64,000 nucleotides of DNA from Fulvivirga ulvae (GCF_021389975.1 NZ_CP089981.1:4055501-4119500); one strand, 5' to 3'. Positions 23,551-33,876 are shown, numbered from the stretch's first letter. Translations and numbers: made by a program. The notes: generated by a model from the letters alone, not told the origin.

Positions 23551-26111
23551 TGGAGTACATAATCAAGATCAAAAAAGAGACTAGAAACCTGTTTAAAGAT
23601 AAATGGGTATGGAAGATGGCATATCGAGATGCCCGAAAAAACTTTTCCAGGCTATTTCTCTTTATATCATCGATCATCATTGGTATAGCCGCACTGGTTT
23701 CTATCAACTCTTTTAATATCAATCTGCAACGAAGTATAGATGAACAGGCCAAAGATTTGCTTGGAGCTGACCTTGTAGTCAATGCCAATAATAAATTTGA
23801 AGAAGATCTACAGGCTATATTTGACTCCATACCCGGAGAGCAGGCTACCGAAGCCACTACTGCTTCTATGGCTATGTTCATGACCAGCACTCCGGGAACC
23901 AGGCTGATCAGGATCGTGGCGCTGGAAGGTGATTTTCCATTTTATGGCGAACTGGTGACTTCTCCGGAAGATGCTTACGAGATGATGAAGACAGGGCCCT
24001 ACGCTATGGTTGATGAAAACCTGGCGAGCCATTATGATGTGAGCTCCGAAGATTCAATACGCCTTGGTAATATGGTATTTAAAGTTGCCGGTGAAGTAAG
24101 TAAGATACCCGGCGGCGGCGGTATTCAGGCTACTTTTACACCATCAGTTTATATATCCATGGATTATCTGGATAGTACGGGTCTCGTGCAGTTCGGAAGC
24201 CGTGTAAACTATAAGCAATATTTTAAATTGAGCAACGACGAGCAGGTAGAATCTGCTGTAAGCCAGGTAAAACCACTCGTAAAAAGATATGGACACTCCT
24301 CCGAAACTGTAGAAGACCGGAAAAACAATCTGGGAGAGGGGTTCGAAAACCTCTATCGCTTTTTTAACCTGCTGGCATTTGTCGCTCTTATTCTGGGGTG
24401 TATTGGTGTTGCCAGCTCCGTACATATCTATGTAAGAGAAAAGCGTGAAATGGTAGCTGTTTTGAGGTGTATAGGCACATCAGGCTGGCAGGCATTTAAC
24501 ATTTTCTTTATTCAAACAGTAATATTGGGTGTTATCGGGAGTGTGCTTGGTGTGTTGTTGGGGCTGGGGATCCAATTTGCCCTACCTGCTTTACTTAAAG
24601 AATTTATTCCTCTTGATCTTGACCTGCATATTGCCTGGAGTGCCATCCTGGAAGGCGTACTGCTCGGATTAATGATTTCACTGCTATTTTCCGTTTTACC
24701 TTTGGTTGCCGTACGCTTCGTGCCACCACTTTCCGTATTGAGGACTAACTATGAACCCCTGAGGACTTTTTCCAAAGTAAGAATACTCGTAGTTGTGCTG
24801 ATCATACTTTTCCCTTTAGCTTTTGCTACCTATCAAAGTGGAAGCTTTATTATTGGAGGGGCTTTTTTTGGAGGGCTTTTGCTGGCATTCGGTTGCCTGG
24901 CACTGGTAGCGAACCTTTTGATGAAAGTGGTAAAGAGGTTTTTCCCGCAAAACTGGAGTTTTATATGGCGACAGAGTTTGGCGAACCTGTTCAGGCCCAA
25001 TAATCAGACTTTAGTATTGGTTGTGGTAATAGGGCTGGGCGCTTTCCTGATCGCTACACTTAATATTGTTCAAAACAGCCTGCTCAACCAGGTAGAGTTT
25101 GTAGGCAAAGAAAACCAGTCTAACACTATATTGTTTGACATTCAGCCACAGCAAAAGGAAGGTGTGATACAACTCACCCGCGATAATGATCTGCCCGTAC
25201 AGCAGGTTGTACCCATTATTACGTGCAGGCTCAGCCGTGTGGCAGGCAAAACTATCACTGAGATACAAAATGATACTACTGATGCTATTCCTAACTGGGC
25301 GATAACCAGAGAGTATAGAGTTACCTACAGGGATACCTTAACGGCTTCCGAAACCATGGAAAAGGGCGTTGTACAACACATCTCCAATGATTCCATTTAT
25401 GTAACAATATCTTCAGGTATGCAGGAAAACCTTCAGGTAGATGTAGGAGATTCCATTGTTTTTGATATCCAGGGAATACCAGTCACCACTTATATTTCAG
25501 GCATAAGAGACGTTGAGTGGCCTAAAGATCCTCCTAACTTTATTTTTGTATTTCCGACAGGTGTACTTGAAGAGGCTCCGCAGATATTTGTACTTACCAC
25601 CAGAATTGATGAAAAAGTGGAAGCTAATAGCTACCAAAGAGAGCTTGTATCACTTTTTCCTAATGTATCTCTGATCGATCTCAGGCTGGTACTTGCCACA
25701 ATCGATGAGTTCTTTGATAAGGTATCGTTTATTATACAGTTTATGGCACTATTCAGTATCATGACGGGACTTGTAGTGCTGGCCGGCGCTGTCATCAACA
25801 GCAAATACCTGAGACTAAAGGAAAATGTACTGTTGAGGACCATCGGGGCAGTGAGGAAGCAGATATGGGGCATGACCATACTGGAATACGGATATCTGGG
25901 CTTTTTTGCAGGTTTTACAGGTATCAGCTTATCCGTACTCAGTGGCTGGGCATTGTCTATTTACTTCTTCGAAGTAGTTTTCCTGCCCGACATTGCCAAC
26001 CTTTTGCTGATCTGGCTTGGTATTATGACGCTGACTATACTGGTGGGATGGTTTAATACCAGAGATGTAATTAACCGTTCTCCACTGGAAGTACTCAGAA
26101 AAGAGGGATAG
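23550..26111 (+). CDS. ybbP: FtsX-like ABC permease, YbbP type
   Basis: 853 residues. A TM helix near the N-terminus is followed by a large periplasmic domain, a bundle of TM helices (~270-490) containing the FtsX core (ALILGCIGVASSVHIYVREK), a second periplasmic domain, and a C-terminal three-helix FtsX domain ending in NTRDVINRSPLEVLRKE. This duplicated MacB/FtsX layout, with about ten TM helices, is that of YbbP. E. coli YbbP has ~804 residues. It is coupled to ybbA by a one-base overlap. Confidence 0.9.
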   Translation: MEYIIKIKKETRNLFKDKWVWKMAYRDARKNFSRLFLFISSIIIGIAALVSINSFNINLQRSIDEQAKDLLGADLVVNANNKFEEDLQAIFDSIPGEQATEATTASMAMFMTSTPGTRLIRIVALEGDFPFYGELVTSPEDAYEMMKTGPYAMVDENLASHYDVSSEDSIRLGNMVFKVAGEVSKIPGGGGIQATFTPSVYISMDYLDSTGLVQFGSRVNYKQYFKLSNDEQVESAVSQVKPLVKRYGHSSETVEDRKNNLGEGFENLYRFFNLLAFVALILGCIGVASSVHIYVREKREMVAVLRCIGTSGWQAFNIFFIQTVILGVIGSVLGVLLGLGIQFALPALLKEFIPLDLDLHIAWSAILEGVLLGLMISLLFSVLPLVAVRFVPPLSVLRTNYEPLRTFSKVRILVVVLIILFPLAFATYQSGSFIIGGAFFGGLLLAFGCLALVANLLMKVVKRFFPQNWSFIWRQSLANLFRPNNQTLVLVVVIGLGAFLIATLNIVQNSLLNQVEFVGKENQSNTILFDIQPQQKEGVIQLTRDNDLPVQQVVPIITCRLSRVAGKTITEIQNDTTDAIPNWAITREYRVTYRDTLTASETMEKGVVQHISNDSIYVTISSGMQENLQVDVGDSIVFDIQGIPVTTYISGIRDVEWPKDPPNFIFVFPTGVLEEAPQIFVLTTRIDEKVEANSYQRELVSLFPNVSLIDLRLVLATIDEFFDKVSFIIQFMALFSIMTGLVVLAGAVINSKYLRLKENVLLRTIGAVRKQIWGMTILEYGYLGFFAGFTGISLSVLSGWALSIYFFEVVFLPDIANLLLIWLGIMTLTILVGWFNTRDVINRSPLEVLRKEG

Positions 26112-26152
26112 AATTATTATCTTTAAAATCAGTGTGGTGACATCTTTTACAA

Positions 26153-29100
26153 ATGATGTTGCTATTACTTAGACTTTTTTTGATGATGAAACTATTCCGA
26201 CTCCTTTTAGTGTGTATTATAGCTGCATTATGTTTTACCGAAGCCAGTGGTTCGGGAGACCCTGCTTTGAAATTTATAGAGAATAAGGGCCAGTGGGCTG
26301 ATGGTGCCCTTTTTGGTGCGGATATTCCGGGGGGAAACGTTTATATCAGCAAGTCAGGATTTACCTATGTGTTTTATGATACCGAAGCCCTGCATAGAAG
26401 GCACGAAGGGTACGAAAAGCAGGAAGGGTATTTGCCTGCCGGAGCGATGTACGAGCAAAGCAGTGATGAAAATACACTGGGAATACATATATTCAATGCA
26501 CAATTCTTAGAGGCTCAAGTTTCGGGAGTAAGGTCGGAAAATCCCGTGGCAACTTCATATAATTACTTCTATGGCGATAATCCTGAGGCATGGGTGAGCA
26601 ATGCCCGCGGATTTGGCAAAGTATTCTTAGAGCAGCTTTATGATCAGGTAGACCTGGTCACCTACTCCTCCGGCTTCAACATGAAATACGACATCCTGGT
26701 CAGAGAAGGAGGGGATACTGATGATATTAAAATCGAGTATACAGGTTTGGATAATATCTATCTTCAGGACGGTAGTCTTCACTTGCAGACATCAGTTAAT
26801 GAAGTACAGGAATATAAGCCGTTTGCCTATCAAATAATAAACGGCAGACAGCAGCAGGTAGCATGTGAATACGTGCTCGACGGTAATGTGCTGAGCTACA
26901 ACTTCCCTTCAGGTTACAACCCCTGCTATGATCTGGTAATTGATCCTATCCTCATATTTTCTACCTATTCAGGATCGCCTGCCGATAACTGGGGCAATAC
27001 GGCTACTTTCGGGGAACGAGGAAAGCTTTATTCAGGAGGCATTACTAACCATTTCAGGAATGGAGCATATCTGGGTGAATTTCCGGCTACTGCCGGAGCT
27101 TACCAGACTTCATGGGCCGGCGTATGGGATATCGCCATTTTAAAGTATGATTCAGGAGGTACACAACTGGAATATGCGACATACCTGGGAGGCAGCAATT
27201 CCGAAGTTCCGTTAAGTCTGATCATGAATAAAGATGAGGAACTCATTATTTTCGGTATTACCAATTCTACAGATTTCCCTGTTTCTTCTGACGCATATCA
27301 GCAGGCTTTTGGAGGCGGAACGATCATTAATACTATTTTAGGCATGGCGTTTACCAATGGTTCTGATATGTTTATTGCTAAATTGAGCAAAGATGGAAGC
27401 TCATTGACCGGGAGTACATACTTTGGAGGGTCGGGCAATGACGGCCTGAACGCCACCGGCGGCGAACTTACCCGAAACTATGGAGACCAGCAGAGAGGGG
27501 AAGTATTCATTGATGATAACGACGATATTTATATTACCGGAAGTACAGCATCTGTTGATCTTTTTTTAGATACCGGAATACCCTCGTTTGAACGCAACTT
27601 CGGAGGTGGTGTTACAGATGCAGTGATAGCCAAATTTAGTGGAGACCTGACATCCTTATTATGGGGAGGATACCTTGGAGGTAGTTCAGATGATGCAGGA
27701 TTTGCCATTAAAGTAGATAAAAACCACAACGTATATGCCGCCGGAGGGACGGAAAGCAGTGATTTCCCTGCTGCAGCTGACGGGCTTGACGGTACTTATA
27801 ACGGAGCAGTGGATGGCTGGGTAGGGCTTATTGCGCACACGGGAGATTCTGTAGTGACAACCGCTTTTCTGGGTACTAATGATTATGACCAGGCGTATTT
27901 CCTGGATCTGGATGTAGATGAGGACGTTTATATCCTTGGTCAAACCAGGGGTGATTATCCTGTGTCGCCGGGAGTTTATAATAATCCCGGGGCCGGGCAG
28001 TTCATTCATAAGCTGAGTAATGACCTTAGCCAAACTATTTTTTCCACTACATTTGGCTCCACCGGGCGTGGTGAACCCAACATTTCGCCTACTGCTTTTC
28101 TGGTTAACGATTGTAATAATCTTTATGTAGCGGGGTGGGGTAACAATTCGGGCAATTTTTCAGGAACGGGGTATATGAACCTTTCCACATTAGGTTTACC
28201 GACCACGTCAGATGCTATAAGAAGAAATACCGATGGCCAGGACTTTTACCTGATGGTGCTGGATGCTGATGCTACCTCGTTGTTGTACGCCACTTTTTTC
28301 GGAGGTTCTGCAGCCGCGATCCATGTGGATGGAGGTACAAGTCGTTTCGATAAAAGAGGCATAGTGTACCACTCCGTGTGTGCAAGTTGTTTCGGAGGTT
28401 CATCATTTCCTACTACCGACGGCGCGTGGTCGCAGGTAAATGGGGCAAATGGTGGTTGTAATAATGCTGCCTTTAAATTTGACCTGGCATCGCTGAGGGC
28501 CAGAATACAAACCAATTCGGTAACACTCGATCAACCTGGCCTGCAACATGTTTGTATGCCGGACGACATAGTATTTCAAAATCTTAGCATAGGGGGTAAA
28601 ACATACGAGTGGACATTTGGTGATGGCACCGGTACCACCAGGACTGACACAGCTTACATAATTCATAACTATAAAGCCCCGGGTAGCTACAATATTGTAC
28701 TCAGAGCAATAGACGATGATACATGCATAGGTGAAGATATTGCAACAACTAGTGTAACAGTATCCCAGCCCATGTTCACCACCAGTGACGACGCTCAGCT
28801 GTGCTATGGCGATGAGCTTACATTAATGGCAACTGGTGGAGCCTCTTACCAGTGGATTAGTGCTGACAGTACTTTTTTCTCCACTGAAAGAACACCGGTG
28901 GTATCACCAGGAGAAAACACAACCTATTATGTAACGATGACAGATACCAACGGATGCGACGGAGGAGACACGGTTTTTGTCGAAGTAATACCGCAGGTTG
29001 TGATTGACTTTGAGTATGAAAAGCTACACGATTGCTTTTCAAGGCCACCGGTTAGGTTTATCAATAAAAGTGGTGAAGGAGACTCTTTTCGCTGGGTATT

Positions 29101-29470
29101 GGGAGACGGTAATACCTCGGAAGAAAGTGAGTTTATCTATGAATACGAAAACGACGGGAATTACAATGTAACCCTGATGGGAACAAGGGAGTTCTGCGTG
29201 TATGAAAAAAGTGCGAGTATCTCTATGCGGACCCTCAGAATACCCAATGTGCTGACACCAGGAGTGAAGGACCATAATGATACTTTTGTAATAGAATCGG
29301 ATACCCGTGTACATCTGAAGATTTTCAACCGTTGGGGCAAACTTTTATATGAAGATGATAACTACAGCAATACTTGGGAAGGTGAAGAACACACTTCCGG
29401 TGTGTACTACTATGAGGCCGAGGTAGCTGAGGAGACCGTTTGTAAGGGGTGGGTACACCTCTTAAAATAG
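26153..29470 (+). CDS. Secreted SBBP/PKD-repeat protein with type IX secretion (CHU_C) sorting domain
   Basis: 1105 residues. Signal peptide from about residue 12 (MKLFRLLLVCIIAALCFTEA; the start could be 26153, 26183 or 26186). The DUF7948-like N-terminal domain begins at FIENKGQWADGALFG. SBBP/beta-propeller repeats follow, with recurring TYFGGSGNDG, GGYLGGSSDDAG and FGGSAAA cores. A PKD domain (EWTFGDGTGTT), an Ig-like segment, a second PKD (FRWVLGDGNTSEE) and a gliding-motility-type C-terminus (IPNVLTPGVKDHNDTF, IFNRWGKLLYED) complete it. It is exported by the Sec and then type IX system and displayed on the cell surface. The partner it binds is unknown. Confidence 0.9.
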   Translation: MMLLLLRLFLMMKLFRLLLVCIIAALCFTEASGSGDPALKFIENKGQWADGALFGADIPGGNVYISKSGFTYVFYDTEALHRRHEGYEKQEGYLPAGAMYEQSSDENTLGIHIFNAQFLEAQVSGVRSENPVATSYNYFYGDNPEAWVSNARGFGKVFLEQLYDQVDLVTYSSGFNMKYDILVREGGDTDDIKIEYTGLDNIYLQDGSLHLQTSVNEVQEYKPFAYQIINGRQQQVACEYVLDGNVLSYNFPSGYNPCYDLVIDPILIFSTYSGSPADNWGNTATFGERGKLYSGGITNHFRNGAYLGEFPATAGAYQTSWAGVWDIAILKYDSGGTQLEYATYLGGSNSEVPLSLIMNKDEELIIFGITNSTDFPVSSDAYQQAFGGGTIINTILGMAFTNGSDMFIAKLSKDGSSLTGSTYFGGSGNDGLNATGGELTRNYGDQQRGEVFIDDNDDIYITGSTASVDLFLDTGIPSFERNFGGGVTDAVIAKFSGDLTSLLWGGYLGGSSDDAGFAIKVDKNHNVYAAGGTESSDFPAAADGLDGTYNGAVDGWVGLIAHTGDSVVTTAFLGTNDYDQAYFLDLDVDEDVYILGQTRGDYPVSPGVYNNPGAGQFIHKLSNDLSQTIFSTTFGSTGRGEPNISPTAFLVNDCNNLYVAGWGNNSGNFSGTGYMNLSTLGLPTTSDAIRRNTDGQDFYLMVLDADATSLLYATFFGGSAAAIHVDGGTSRFDKRGIVYHSVCASCFGGSSFPTTDGAWSQVNGANGGCNNAAFKFDLASLRARIQTNSVTLDQPGLQHVCMPDDIVFQNLSIGGKTYEWTFGDGTGTTRTDTAYIIHNYKAPGSYNIVLRAIDDDTCIGEDIATTSVTVSQPMFTTSDDAQLCYGDELTLMATGGASYQWISADSTFFSTERTPVVSPGENTTYYVTMTDTNGCDGGDTVFVEVIPQVVIDFEYEKLHDCFSRPPVRFINKSGEGDSFRWVLGDGNTSEESEFIYEYENDGNYNVTLMGTREFCVYEKSASISMRTLRIPNVLTPGVKDHNDTFVIESDTRVHLKIFNRWGKLLYEDDNYSNTWEGEEHTSGVYYYEAEVAEETVCKGWVHLLK

Positions 29471-29484
29471 TGCATACCTTTCAC

Positions 29485-29559
29485 TTAGAAAATCAACCAC
29501 AGAATAACCAGTGTGCAAAGGAATATGATAACCGCAATGATGTCTTTATGAATTTTCAT
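29485..29559 (-). CDS. 24-residue hydrophobic microprotein overlapping the ABC transporter stop
   Basis: The ATG at 29559 overlaps the TGA of the upstream transporter gene (ATGA), a classic coupled-translation arrangement. The peptide is M-K-I-H-K-D followed by a wholly hydrophobic stretch (IIAVIIFLCTLVILWLIF), that is, a short positively charged N-terminus and one TM helix. Too short for ordinary gene finders. Its coupling suggests a regulatory or structural partner of the ABC transporter, by analogy with known small TM partners of transporters. No homologue is recognised. Confidence 0.6.
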   Translation of the reverse strand: MKIHKDIIAVIIFLCTLVILWLIF

Positions 29560-32500
29560 AGTTTGGATTTTCTTGCCAGGCTCTCTATGCCGTTGATAAC
29601 TCTTCTGGGGATGTTGTAATAAAGCGTGACGATAAGCACCACTGACATCAGCCATATTACGCCTATGTTGAAATATAAAGTATCAAAAGTACTTCCCATA
29701 ATGTGTTTTTTCGGTACATAAAATTGAGACCTGTAATCCAACAGATGTTTAGGTTCGGGGTCTTTATAGATGGGAAATATCTTTTGTACCAGCTCGCCGT
29801 GAGCCTCCAGTATTCTATGCGGTTCGTTTTGGTTTTTCACGATCTCGGCGATAGTTTCATTGCGATATCGGTCTTTTAGCCTTTCAAACGCTTCTCGCTC
29901 TTCCTGTGTCTCAGTCATGCCCACTATCAGTTTATCTTTGGCCTGGTCAGCTTTATTATACCGGGCTACATAGAATGACCGTAGCTTTTCCAGAAACTCA
30001 TAAGACTTGCGATAGGCCGTTGAATCAAACTTTTCAGGTGTCAGCAGCTCAATGTTTTCAAACTTATCATTACCCACCAACCGGAGTTCCTTTTCTATTT
30101 CAGATCTTAAAATCTGCAGGTTTTCGGTAATATTCTCACTCACTTCCGGCGAGTCTTTCCTGAAGTTATTCAGACTATACTCAAGCTTGGTTTCCAGCGT
30201 AGGGATATAGTAGATCTTTTTGTAGTCAGACTCTGCCATTACCTTTTCGTAAGGATAAAACATTTCCTCATATTCATTGTCTTTAAACTGCGAAACCATA
30301 GCTGCTTCAAATGCCCAGCGCGAAGCCATAAGGTCACCCACAAGCGGTACTTCGCCGGTGCTGCTCAGGTCCGGGTTAAGTTTATCAAACCGGACAACCA
30401 CGCCACTTAAGACCAGTTGTGGTATAAGCAAAATAGGGATCATGATATAGATCGTTACAGCAGAGTTGAACGCTGATGAAATGTTCAGCCCCATGATATT
30501 GGCCAGGCAGGAAGTGGAAAATAAAATAGCCCAGTGTATGATGAACATATTGTCGATCTGGAGGATCGAGTTCCCCACAACTACGAAAGTGAAGGTCTGA
30601 ATGGCAGACAGTGTAAATAAGATAGCAATTTTTGATGAAATATAACTGCCTCTGCTCAAGTGTAGAAAAGCCTCCCGCTTTAATATCTTCTGGTCGCGAA
30701 TAATCTCTTCTGCACTTACAGTAAGCCCCATAAACAGCGCCACTATTACGCTCATAAATAAATAGGCCGGTATGTTAGGGTTTTTGCTGAAAAAATATGC
30801 AGGGTCTTCGGAGTGGTATGTGTTATAATACCTGACTATATAAGCCAAAATTAGGGCCAAAAGCGGAGCTTCCAGCAGGTTAATGATCAGGTATTGTTTA
30901 TTACTTAACTTTGAGAGCAGGTCTCGTGTAGTGAAAAGCTTCAACTGCTTTAGGCGGTCAGGAATATTGAGCGTTGACTCAGGGGCAGAAGTTACCTTTC
31001 CGATCTTGGGTATGGAAGTTTTTTCCAGAAAAAATTGGTTCCATTGCTCCGGAGATACCTTTCTTTCATTAGTGAAATTACCGTATTCGTTGATTACCTT
31101 GGTCTCAATAATGTTGAATATTTGTTCGGGGTTTACATTGCCGCATTCATGGCATTCACCCTGGTCGCTGTTGATCAGGTTGATGATTTCTTTGAAATAT
31201 ACAACGGCTTCAATCGGATTGCCATAGTAGATCTGATAGCCGCCGGTATCAAGGATTACCAGCTTGTCGAACATCTTAAAGATGTCGGATGATGGCTGAT
31301 GAATAACAACAAATATTAACTTACCCTTCAATGAGAGCTCTTTGAGAAGGTCCATAATATTCTCAGAGTCTCTGGACGATAAGCCTGAGGTGGGCTCATC
31401 TACAAAAAGGATGGAAGGCTCTCTCAGCAACTCCAGGCCAATGTTCAGACGCTTTCTCTGGCCCCCGCTGATTGTTTTTTCCAATGGTGAACCTACTTTC
31501 AGATCTTTGGTTTCGTACAGGCCGAGGTTGTTGAGCGTTTTGATAACGAGCTCTTTGATTTCTTCATCCTTAAGCTGGTCAAAGCACAGTCTGGCAGCAT
31601 AATACAGGTTTTCATAAACCGTCAGCTCTTCTATCAGCAGGTCATCCTGCGGCACGAAACCAATAACACCTTTTATCAGGCTTTCCTGCCTGTGAATGTC
31701 AATGTTATTAATGAGTACCTGTCCTTCGGTCGGTTTGTCGCTCCCATTGAGTACATGGAGCAAAGTTGATTTTCCGGCACCGCTGGCTCCCATAAGGCCG
31801 ATCAGCTTTCCGGACTCCTCAGCGATATTAATGTTTCTAAGACCAAGTTTACCATTTTTGAACCGGTAGGAGATATCACGGGCCTCAAAGGTAATAGGCC
31901 TTTCATTCTCATTTTTGATAAACCTGCTGATGATGTCACCATAGTAGATGGGAGATGTTTTTTCAGCCCTGATAGTGGAGCCAATAGCCAGTACCCATTT
32001 TTTGCCCGATTTGAGAGGGACGCCGTTTAAATAAAGGTCTGTTGAACCCTGGTATTTTATGAAATAGGTGTCGGCCTTCTGAAGGTGCAGTATAGCTATA
32101 AACCCATTTAATCCTTCCCTTTCCAGGTGTTTAAAGGTTGGGTTATCGTGTTTTTTTGCATCTATGATCAGGATACTTGCAGCATTAAAATCGTCATGAG
32201 ATTTACCTACTACAAACTTCTTAATGAGGTCTGTTTCCTCTCCGGAGACATTAAATGCTGAGCCTATTGATCTCAGCAACTCTTCCTCTCGCTGAGAGAT
32301 GTGTCCATCCGCGAGTATGATACCCATAAGCTCCAGAATAATAACCACCTTTTGCTTTTGAGTGAGCTCCTCATTGATTCGCATGCATATACCTTCTATC
32401 CGGCGCTGCTCTTCTTCCAGATCAATGGTGTCATCAATAATAATTGAATCGCTATATTCGTCAAACTCCCTGAGAAATTGAGGAACGGCATTTTTATTGA

Positions 32501-32612
32501 GGTGATCGACTAAAAATGCTTCGATTTGATCTCTTTCCTGATCGGTAACTTCATCCTCTTTTGCAACTATGGCAAAAAGCTGAATAATGGCTTTTAGTAA
32601 CGGTTCACTCAT
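29556..32612 (-). CDS. ABCG-type half transporter with TerB-like and FHA-like N-terminal domains
   Basis: 1018 residues. ~1-150: helical TerB-like region (two repeats with DEVTDQERDQ and DGHISQREEEL). ~155-240: beta-rich FHA-like region. ~240-475: ABC ATPase with Walker A GASGAGKST, signature ISGGQRKRLNIG, Walker B ILFVDEPTSGL and H-loop VIHQPSSD. A CxxC (CHECG) lies just after. ABC2-type TM helices begin near 570, and a large soluble loop of about 220 residues precedes the last TM helix. The ATPase-before-membrane order with GLSS is that of ABCG/White exporters. The substrate is unknown. A microprotein gene overlaps its stop. Confidence 0.88.
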   Translation of the reverse strand: MSEPLLKAIIQLFAIVAKEDEVTDQERDQIEAFLVDHLNKNAVPQFLREFDEYSDSIIIDDTIDLEEEQRRIEGICMRINEELTQKQKVVIILELMGIILADGHISQREEELLRSIGSAFNVSGEETDLIKKFVVGKSHDDFNAASILIIDAKKHDNPTFKHLEREGLNGFIAILHLQKADTYFIKYQGSTDLYLNGVPLKSGKKWVLAIGSTIRAEKTSPIYYGDIISRFIKNENERPITFEARDISYRFKNGKLGLRNINIAEESGKLIGLMGASGAGKSTLLHVLNGSDKPTEGQVLINNIDIHRQESLIKGVIGFVPQDDLLIEELTVYENLYYAARLCFDQLKDEEIKELVIKTLNNLGLYETKDLKVGSPLEKTISGGQRKRLNIGLELLREPSILFVDEPTSGLSSRDSENIMDLLKELSLKGKLIFVVIHQPSSDIFKMFDKLVILDTGGYQIYYGNPIEAVVYFKEIINLINSDQGECHECGNVNPEQIFNIIETKVINEYGNFTNERKVSPEQWNQFFLEKTSIPKIGKVTSAPESTLNIPDRLKQLKLFTTRDLLSKLSNKQYLIINLLEAPLLALILAYIVRYYNTYHSEDPAYFFSKNPNIPAYLFMSVIVALFMGLTVSAEEIIRDQKILKREAFLHLSRGSYISSKIAILFTLSAIQTFTFVVVGNSILQIDNMFIIHWAILFSTSCLANIMGLNISSAFNSAVTIYIMIPILLIPQLVLSGVVVRFDKLNPDLSSTGEVPLVGDLMASRWAFEAAMVSQFKDNEYEEMFYPYEKVMAESDYKKIYYIPTLETKLEYSLNNFRKDSPEVSENITENLQILRSEIEKELRLVGNDKFENIELLTPEKFDSTAYRKSYEFLEKLRSFYVARYNKADQAKDKLIVGMTETQEEREAFERLKDRYRNETIAEIVKNQNEPHRILEAHGELVQKIFPIYKDPEPKHLLDYRSQFYVPKKHIMGSTFDTLYFNIGVIWLMSVVLIVTLYYNIPRRVINGIESLARKSKL

Positions 32613-32668
32613 GAGAGATGGTTAAGCTGTAGTAATAGACAATTCACTAATTTAGCGTTTTGAAGGAA

Positions 32669-32699
32669 TAAAAAAAGGGATTGAATTAAATTCAATCCC
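32669..32699 (-). terminator. Terminator of the 300-residue lipoprotein gene
   Basis: On the minus strand GGGATTGAATT pairs with AATTCAATCCC and is followed by seven T residues, about 28 bases after the stop of the gene at 32727. Confidence 0.9.
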
Positions 32700-32726
32700 C
32701 TCCGTATCATCTTTAACGCCTTGTAC

Positions 32727-33629
32727 TTATTCAACAATAGAGCCTCTGATAGCAGATACTTTAGAAGTAATGTTTCCTAAAGTTTTATCTGTCAGTACCA
32801 GGTCAGCACGCTGATTTTGTATTTGTTCTTCAATATTTAGCGCATCATAATCTTTTTGCAACTCGCGCAGGTCTTTCAGAAGAGTGTCAATGGGAGCTGT
32901 GTTCTCAACAGTACCCAGCATTTCAACCAGATCGTCAAGCGATTTTTCCTGCTCAAGTACTACTCTGATAAGCGGAGTTAAAACAAGGTTTCTGCTGTCA
33001 TCAGGCAGAATGTCTTTTGGATAAGTTTTGATCAGCGCAGTTGAAATATAAAGTCCTTCAACAAAGCTTCCTGTAATGATCAGGGCTGCAAGCTTGTTAC
33101 GGTCATCATCTTTAAGGTATGACTCGGTTTTGTTGATAGTTTCATTCAAAAGATAAGATAATGAATCTTTCCTGGATAGGTTACTTTCGAATCTTCTGAT
33201 CAGTTCAGCGTCAAATGCACCAGTAACTCCCAGATTATCACCAAGTTTTTTGGCTGAGCTCATGTATGTAAGTGCTTCCTGCACTTTATCATATGAAACC
33301 AGATAGCCTATGTCTGCTGCATAAACACCAAGGTTCAGAGCGGCTTTATCGTTTCGGGAAGCATACTGGTCGGCCTTAGTGTTGTCATTGATCAATGACT
33401 GGTTAAATTCAGCGCCGGTAGCCTCCAAAAGGAAGGGTATTTCTGAAGGAGAAGGTATTTCGTAAATCACTTCCTGTATCTGCTCTTTCAAGTCATTTTC
33501 GGCCTGCTCAAACTCTTCAGAGGAATCAGTTTGTTCCTCATTTGTTTTTGAACCACAGGCAAACATGCCAAAAAGTAAAAGGAAGGATAAACAGATTGAT
33601 CCTATAGATTTATAAGTCATAGTTTTCAT
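32727..33629 (-). CDS. Lipoprotein of unknown function (300 residues)
   Basis: The frame is open to 33836, but the ATG at 33629 gives a good lipoprotein signal (LLLFGMFACGSK, lipobox cysteine about residue 25). The mature part starts with a Glu/Asp-rich linker and is then predicted almost wholly helical, with sequence such as ALNLGVYAADIGYLVSYDKV. I do not recognise a named domain. The protein is probably periplasmic and membrane-anchored. It is a single gene with its own terminator. Upstream, 33630-33876 is AT-rich and would contain its promoter. Confidence 0.85.
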   Translation of the reverse strand: MKTMTYKSIGSICLSFLLLFGMFACGSKTNEEQTDSSEEFEQAENDLKEQIQEVIYEIPSPSEIPFLLEATGAEFNQSLINDNTKADQYASRNDKAALNLGVYAADIGYLVSYDKVQEALTYMSSAKKLGDNLGVTGAFDAELIRRFESNLSRKDSLSYLLNETINKTESYLKDDDRNKLAALIITGSFVEGLYISTALIKTYPKDILPDDSRNLVLTPLIRVVLEQEKSLDDLVEMLGTVENTAPIDTLLKDLRELQKDYDALNIEEQIQNQRADLVLTDKTLGNITSKVSAIRGSIVE

Positions 33630-33876
33630 GGTTAAATTATGATTCTCCAATTTTAAGATATTTTTTTTGCGAATAAAACATAAAGATTCATTTTTTGATG
33701 ACTGTTTCGCATAGAAATTATTGATAATGAAGACTTGAGATGGCGCTGCGATGGATTTGTTTTGGTATAATTTTGATAATATTTTAAAAAGTTTTATTAA
33801 AGAGTGAAAATTATTCGCACTGTACATTGTTTTCACGCCAGTGAATAACTATTATAGCTAATCATTTTTTGAGCTA

